Shown here: positions 41,769 to 45,383 of the stretch, one piece after another
Layout: every line of letters starts with the position of its first letter
Position numbering within the stretch: position 1 is the stretch's first letter
NCBI GenBank assembly: GCA_002869615.1
Contig: PKUH01000104.1
Location: 1-45,383 of the forward strand
Length of the DNA: 45,383 bases
Direction of reading: 5' to 3'
Source of the DNA: Desulfuromonas sp.
GTDB taxonomy: Bacteria; Desulfobacterota; Desulfuromonadia; Desulfuromonadales; UBA2294
Notes under the pieces: generated by a model
Databases searched by the model: none
The model's input: the letters and a program-made list of their open reading frames with translations, nothing else
What the model was told of the DNA's origin: nothing
Position numbers and translations under genes: made by a program

Positions 41769-42662
41769 ATGATTCGCGGCTTTCGTTCAATATGCGTTGC
41801 GATCGCCCTCGTCTTGTTTCTGGCAGGACATGCTCCGGCGCAGACCGACGCAGATTCGGCATGGGAGAATCGGGTCAAACTCGAGGAGAGGGCCCGGGAT
41901 AATCCATTTTTTATTGCCCCGCACCGCCCGAATTACATTCTCCCCGTCAGCTACAATACCCGGCCGAATACAACACCTTTTACGCCGGGCACCGAAGACT
42001 TCGATCATACCGAAATGAAATTCCAGTTCAGTATGAAGCTGCAGGTGGCCAGGGATGTGTTTCACAACAACGGCAAGATCTATTTCGCTTACACCAACCT
42101 TTCTTTCTGGCAGGCCTACAACAAGGATGCCTCGAGTCCGTTTCGTGAGACCAACCATGAGCCGGAGTTATTCCTGACCGTTGACAATGACTGGAATTTT
42201 CTCGGCCTGACCAACCGGGCAAACAGTATCGGTGTTGTTCACCAGTCGAACGGCCGCAGCGGTGCCTTGTCGCGGAGCTGGAACCGGATCTACGGTCTCT
42301 TCATGTTTGATCGCGGCAACTTCCTGTTTGCGCTTAAACCGTGGTACCGAATTCCCGAGGAAGAGAAGAGTTCGCCGACCGATCCGACCGGCGATGACAA
42401 CCCCGATATCAACAAGTTCCTCGGCTCCGGTGAACTCTATGCCTTCTACAAGTGGGACCGGCAGACCTTCGGATTGATGCTCCGCAATAACTTGCGCCGG
42501 CATGACAATAAAGGGGCCATACAGCTTGACTGGAGTTTCCCGGTCAGTAGCAACCTGAAGGGGTATGTCCAGTATTTCAGCGGCTACGGCGAAAGCCTGA
42601 TCGATTATAACGCCGCGGTACACCGGATCAGTCTCGGCGTTCTTCTGACCGACTGGCTTTAG
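41769..42662 (+). CDS. pldA: Outer-membrane phospholipase A
   Basis: 297 residues. OMPLA is a barrel enzyme of the outer membrane that hydrolyses misplaced phospholipids when dimerised with calcium. A signal peptide (SICVAIALVLFLAGHAPAQ) is followed by strands. The catalytic residues are clear: His158 and Ser160 in VVHQSNGRSG, and Asn172 in SWNRIYG, with the same spacing as E. coli His142/Ser144/Asn156. The start at 41769 is chosen because it begins the signal peptide and has GAGG before it. It is translated in an operon with the periplasmic glutaredoxin-like protein and two unknown proteins. Confidence 0.93.
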   Translation: MIRGFRSICVAIALVLFLAGHAPAQTDADSAWENRVKLEERARDNPFFIAPHRPNYILPVSYNTRPNTTPFTPGTEDFDHTEMKFQFSMKLQVARDVFHNNGKIYFAYTNLSFWQAYNKDASSPFRETNHEPELFLTVDNDWNFLGLTNRANSIGVVHQSNGRSGALSRSWNRIYGLFMFDRGNFLFALKPWYRIPEEEKSSPTDPTGDDNPDINKFLGSGELYAFYKWDRQTFGLMLRNNLRRHDNKGAIQLDWSFPVSSNLKGYVQYFSGYGESLIDYNAAVHRISLGVLLTDWL

Positions 42663-42671
42663 GAGGAACAG

Positions 42672-42920
42672 ATGGATTTGCGCCAACAGGTTGTCCGTTT
42701 TCGTGAATTGCTGGACCGCAGCGGGCTCGAGATTGACGACTTTGAATTGAATGTCAACAGCGATGCCTTCAGGAAGTTGCTTGACGGCGGCGCCGGCAGT
42801 CTTGAAGTTCTCTGTCGCCGCAGCGGCATCGCGATCAATTATCAATATGACGGAACCGCATCCTGGCTTGATCAGCTGGCCGCAGATCTCAGCCAGGGGA
42901 AATTCCGGAAGGATGGCTGA
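42672..42920 (+). CDS. Small protein of unknown function
   Basis: 82 residues, soluble, acidic at the start (RFRELLDRSGLEIDDFELNV) with a short mixed helix-strand pattern and a positively charged end. It has a strong AGGAGG site and stands between pldA and a membrane-protein gene, overlapping the latter by one base, so it is very probably translated. I do not recognise a domain. A small adaptor of the membrane protein is possible from coupling only. Confidence 0.65.
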   Translation: MDLRQQVVRFRELLDRSGLEIDDFELNVNSDAFRKLLDGGAGSLEVLCRRSGIAINYQYDGTASWLDQLAADLSQGKFRKDG

Positions 42921-43570
42921 TGCCGCTGCTGGTTGACAGCCCGACCGAGTTGACAACGGCCGCCACCGACTTCGCTCTTGGCCTGCTCGCCGTCGCCGGC
43001 TGGTTTGGCCTCTACCGGCTGCCGCACCGGAACCTGGCCCGCCGACTCTGGCTGGCGCTCCTTGCGGCGTTGGCTGCCTCCTCTTTTCTCGGGGCCGCCG
43101 CCCATGCCATACGCATGGATAAAGCGGTCAACGATCTGCTCTGGCAGCCGCTCTATTTTCTCCTTGGCCTGACCCTCACGCTGCTGGCGCTGGTCGCCGT
43201 CGCCGGTTGGCGCGGCGAGCCGGCAGCCGCCGGCGCCGTCAAGTGGCTGCTGCCATTGCCGTTTCTCGTCGTTGCAGTGACCTGGCTCGGTTCGGGTTCT
43301 TTTATCTGGTTTGTCCTGTTTGAAGCGCTGATCATGATCTTTTGCGCCGGCGTTTATCTTTCGCTTGTCCGGCGGCGCCATCCGGGAAGCGGCTGGGTGC
43401 TGGCCGGCATCATGATCAGTATCCTGGCGGCGGTCGTTCAGGCGGCCGGACCGTACAGCTTTAAGCTGATCTGGCTGTTCGATCACAACGGCCTGTTTCA
43501 TATCGTGCAACTTCCGGGAGTGGTCTGCTTCGTTGTCGGGGCCCACAAAAACCTCACGGCGAATCTCTGA
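42920..43570 (+). CDS. DUF6962-like multi-pass membrane protein
   Basis: 216 residues with about seven hydrophobic helices and short loops. Polar residues kept within or near helices include His62 in AAAHAIRMD, and a late SFKLIWLFDHNGLFHIVQ segment with two His and an Asp; this pattern resembles the CREST superfamily (alkaline ceramidase, PAQR), membrane hydrolases that use His/Asp-bound metal. The family label DUF6962 is from memory. Being in an operon with phospholipase A, it might act on lipids; that is inference. Confidence 0.65.
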   Translation: MPLLVDSPTELTTAATDFALGLLAVAGWFGLYRLPHRNLARRLWLALLAALAASSFLGAAAHAIRMDKAVNDLLWQPLYFLLGLTLTLLALVAVAGWRGEPAAAGAVKWLLPLPFLVVAVTWLGSGSFIWFVLFEALIMIFCAGVYLSLVRRRHPGSGWVLAGIMISILAAVVQAAGPYSFKLIWLFDHNGLFHIVQLPGVVCFVVGAHKNLTANL

Positions 43571-43585
43571 TCGCAATCTGTTCGC

Positions 43586-44806
43586 TTACTCTTCTTCGAC
43601 CAGCCGACTGGTGATCTTGACCTCCGAGTGAAGCGTCTTATGGACCGGACAGCGATCGGCTATTTCAAGCATCCGTTGTTGCTGCTCCGCATCGAGCTCT
43701 CCCGTCAGGCTGATTTCCCGCTCAATATGATCGATTTTGCCGGTCTCCGAACTGCAGTCGTCGCAATCTTTTGCGTGTATTTTCTTGTGCGTCAGCGTCA
43801 CCGTGACCGCGTCGAGGGGCAACTTTTTATGGTCGGCATACATCCGCAGGGTCATGGCGGTGCAGGCACCGACCCCGGCGACCAGCAGGTCGTATGGCGA
43901 AGGGCCGTGGTTGGTTCCGCCGACGGCTATCGGCTCATCGGCAACCAGCGGATGACCGTTGGCGACGATATCGGTATGAAACCCCTGCTCGAGACGGGCC
44001 ACCACCTTATTGTCGGGATGGGTAACGTCCGGGTCCTTGCGCCTGATCTCCAGGAATTTTCCGGCCCAGGTTGCGGCGATCAACCCGGCATAATCCGCAT
44101 CCTGAGCATTGCTGAGCAGATGGTCGGCGGTGTCGAGTGAAATGAAACTTTTTGGGTGCCGGGCCGCCTTGAAGATTGTCGCAGCATGGTCGATCGAGAC
44201 AATTTTATCGAAGGGCGAGTGCATGACAAGCAGCGGTTTTTTGAGGTTTTGCAGCGCCTCTTCGAGATGGCTTTCGCGCAAGTCGTCAATAAACTCTTTC
44301 CTGATGCGAAACGTCCGGCCGCCAAGGTCGACTTCGGCTTCCCCCCGCTGCAGGATTTCTTCTTCATTCTCCTTGAAGTGGTCAATGATATGGGCCGGAT
44401 CGGAAGGCGCGGCAATCGTGATAATCGCCCGGATCGAATCGATTTTTCCGGCGGCATTGATCACCGCGGCACCGCCGAGCGAATGCCCGATCAGCAACGC
44501 CGGCGGCATCTCTTCGCGGCGCATGAATTCTGCTGCCCGGACAAGGTCGTCGACGTTCGAAGAGAAACTGGTTTCAGCAAACTCTCCTTCGCTCGCCCCG
44601 ATTCCGGTAAAGTCGAAACGGAGGACCGCGATCCCCTGGCAGGCCAGGGCCCGGCTGATCTGAACCGCGGCCTTGATGTTTTTGCTGCAGGTGAAGCAGT
44701 GGGCGAAAATTGCGTAGGCATGCGGTTTACGGTCGACCGGCAGCTCAAGCCGTCCAGAAAGATCCTGGTTGTCGCTGTTGGTGAATGTTATCTTTTCGGT
44801 TCGCAT
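43586..44806 (-). CDS. Alpha/beta hydrolase - OsmC fusion protein
   Basis: 406 residues. The N-terminal 250 residues form an alpha/beta hydrolase with nucleophile Ser109 in GHSLGG, an acidic residue in MHSPFDKIV and a His in DTADHLLS. The C-terminal 130 residues are an OsmC domain with both redox cysteines (VGACTAMTLRMYADHKKL and DRCPVHKTLHS), indicating hydroperoxide reduction by a thiol mechanism. The fusion is a known bifunctional family; the hydrolase substrate is unknown. GGAGG lies before the ATG. It is convergent with the DUF6962-like gene with no clear terminator in the 15-bp gap. Confidence 0.92.
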   Translation of the reverse strand: MRTEKITFTNSDNQDLSGRLELPVDRKPHAYAIFAHCFTCSKNIKAAVQISRALACQGIAVLRFDFTGIGASEGEFAETSFSSNVDDLVRAAEFMRREEMPPALLIGHSLGGAAVINAAGKIDSIRAIITIAAPSDPAHIIDHFKENEEEILQRGEAEVDLGGRTFRIRKEFIDDLRESHLEEALQNLKKPLLVMHSPFDKIVSIDHAATIFKAARHPKSFISLDTADHLLSNAQDADYAGLIAATWAGKFLEIRRKDPDVTHPDNKVVARLEQGFHTDIVANGHPLVADEPIAVGGTNHGPSPYDLLVAGVGACTAMTLRMYADHKKLPLDAVTVTLTHKKIHAKDCDDCSSETGKIDHIEREISLTGELDAEQQQRMLEIADRCPVHKTLHSEVKITSRLVEEE

Positions 44807-44897
44807 CGTTGCCTCCAGACTGAAAGTTTACAGGTCAATCATAGCATTCGAAACGGTCTTTGCCTTGCCGGTCATCGGTTTTACAAAAAAGGCCAGG

Positions 44898-45250
44898 TGG
44901 AGACACTACCCGAAGTTCAGGGAAATATTCCCTGACCTGGATACTGAAAACATGAAGACAGAAGACGAGAGAACCGCGCGGTCGCGGCCGCGCACTCCGC
45001 CATACTCTTTTATTAAGCCATAAAAGAGTATGCAGAAAACGGCTCCCCTGCAGGGGGCTTTTTTGGTTTGTCTGAATTGTTTCTGTTCAACTGTGCTGCC
45101 GGGGAGTTTGCCTTGAGGCAAACGCAGTTCGTCTCCGTGGCGTTTGCGGTTAGGCTGCGGTTTAATGATCGCGCTGACGGGAGCGACCTCAAGAGCTCCA
45201 GGGGTAAGTCAAAATCATCAATGGATTGCCAAACGGAGTCTAAAAGTTGA
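44898..45250 (+). repeat. Structured dispersed repeat element, copy B
   Basis: The same series as at 1149-1518 but on the plus strand: a degenerate bounding hairpin (44898-44931), a GC hairpin (44976-44993, GCGCGG/CCGCGC), a 13-bp AT-rich hairpin (45001-45032, loop TAAGCC), a terminator-like GGCTCCCC/GGGGGCT with T-run (45041-45064), a GTTTGCC/GGCAAAC palindrome and a tail with ATCATCAATGGATT. It is highly similar to copy A over most of its length, with the largest differences in the spacers. No gene is inside. Confidence 0.8.
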
Positions 45251-45251
45251 C

Positions 45252-45383
45252 GGGGACACTACCCGAATCCCAGGGAAGTATCCCCCTGAAGACAGAATAC
45301 AGGAAGAACCGCCGGGTCCCGGCCCGGCAGCCGGGTTCATTTCTTTATTAAGCGATAAAGAAACGAACCAAAGAAACCGCTCC
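45252..45383 (+). repeat. Second, partial unit of the repeat element (runs off window)
   Basis: Starts with a GGGGACACT...AGTATCCCC hairpin (45252-45285), then a GC hairpin GCCGGG/CCCGGC (45311-45328) and an AT-rich hairpin TTTCTTTAT/ATAAAGAAA (45340-45363, loop TAAGCG), then an AAGAAACCGCTCC segment parallel to the AGAAAACGGCTCC of unit 1. Stem sequences differ from unit 1 but stay paired. The end is cut by the window. Confidence 0.75.

Overview
The window reads as chromosome of an anaerobic, Gram-negative bacterium of the Desulfuromonadia (Geobacter/Desulfuromonas/Pelobacter relatives). Grounds: a succinyl-CoA:acetate CoA-transferase of the acetate-oxidising type, a GEMM-I cyclic-dinucleotide riboswitch, rpoH behind a perfect CIRCE operator, a DUF6178 protein, a molybdopterin oxidoreductase next to a Crp/Fnr regulator, a c-type haem lipoprotein, and many orphan signalling proteins. 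This taxonomic placement is inference from gene content; no rRNA or other marker is present. No tRNA, CRISPR, prophage or intact transposase was found.

Layout. 1-417 is the 3' end of a DUF6901-type gene. 418-1934 has no convincing gene but carries a 370-bp element bounded by GGGGACAC hairpins; an inverted relative, followed by a second partial unit, closes the window at 44.9-45.4 kb. 1935-2711 is a lipoprotein with one CxxCH haem site. From 14845 down to 2716 on the minus strand lies the most distinctive locus: a GEMM-I riboswitch with terminator, a 1433-residue protein with about eight DUF11 repeats, two smaller exported proteins (one with a clear DUF11 domain, one DUF11-like), and an 1877-residue protein joining DUF11/Cna-B-like modules, an OmpA-like domain and a predicted outer-membrane barrel. 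I read this as a cyclic-dinucleotide-controlled surface or adhesion system.

15-21.2 kb is housekeeping and stress: acetate CoA-transferase with a hairpin-bearing leader, bamD, rpoH under CIRCE, then a plus-strand run crcB - DUF190 - terB-like - methyltransferase - degenerate receiver. 21.3-24.6 kb holds a SYLF protein, an intact DUF6901 gene (paralogue of the first gene), and an overlapping response regulator/AraC pair. 24.6-29.8 kb (minus) is a five-gene envelope transport operon: LolA-like carrier, two FtsX-type permeases, a LolD-like ATPase and an outer-membrane barrel.

29.9-35.3 kb (plus) holds a single-subunit molybdopterin oxidoreductase translationally coupled to a Crp/Fnr regulator, a TGTGA-N6-TCACA operator before a DUF2892 gene, a secreted cysteine-repeat protein, and DUF6178. 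35.3-39.5 kb has an orphan sensor kinase with a periplasmic solute-binding domain, a Bax-inhibitor-1 protein, YitT and DUF2917. A MocR-type regulator follows at 39.6 kb, divergent from DUF2917. 41.3-43.6 kb is an operon of glutaredoxin-like protein, phospholipase A, a small unknown protein and a DUF6962-like membrane protein. A hydrolase-OsmC fusion (minus) precedes the terminal repeat elements.
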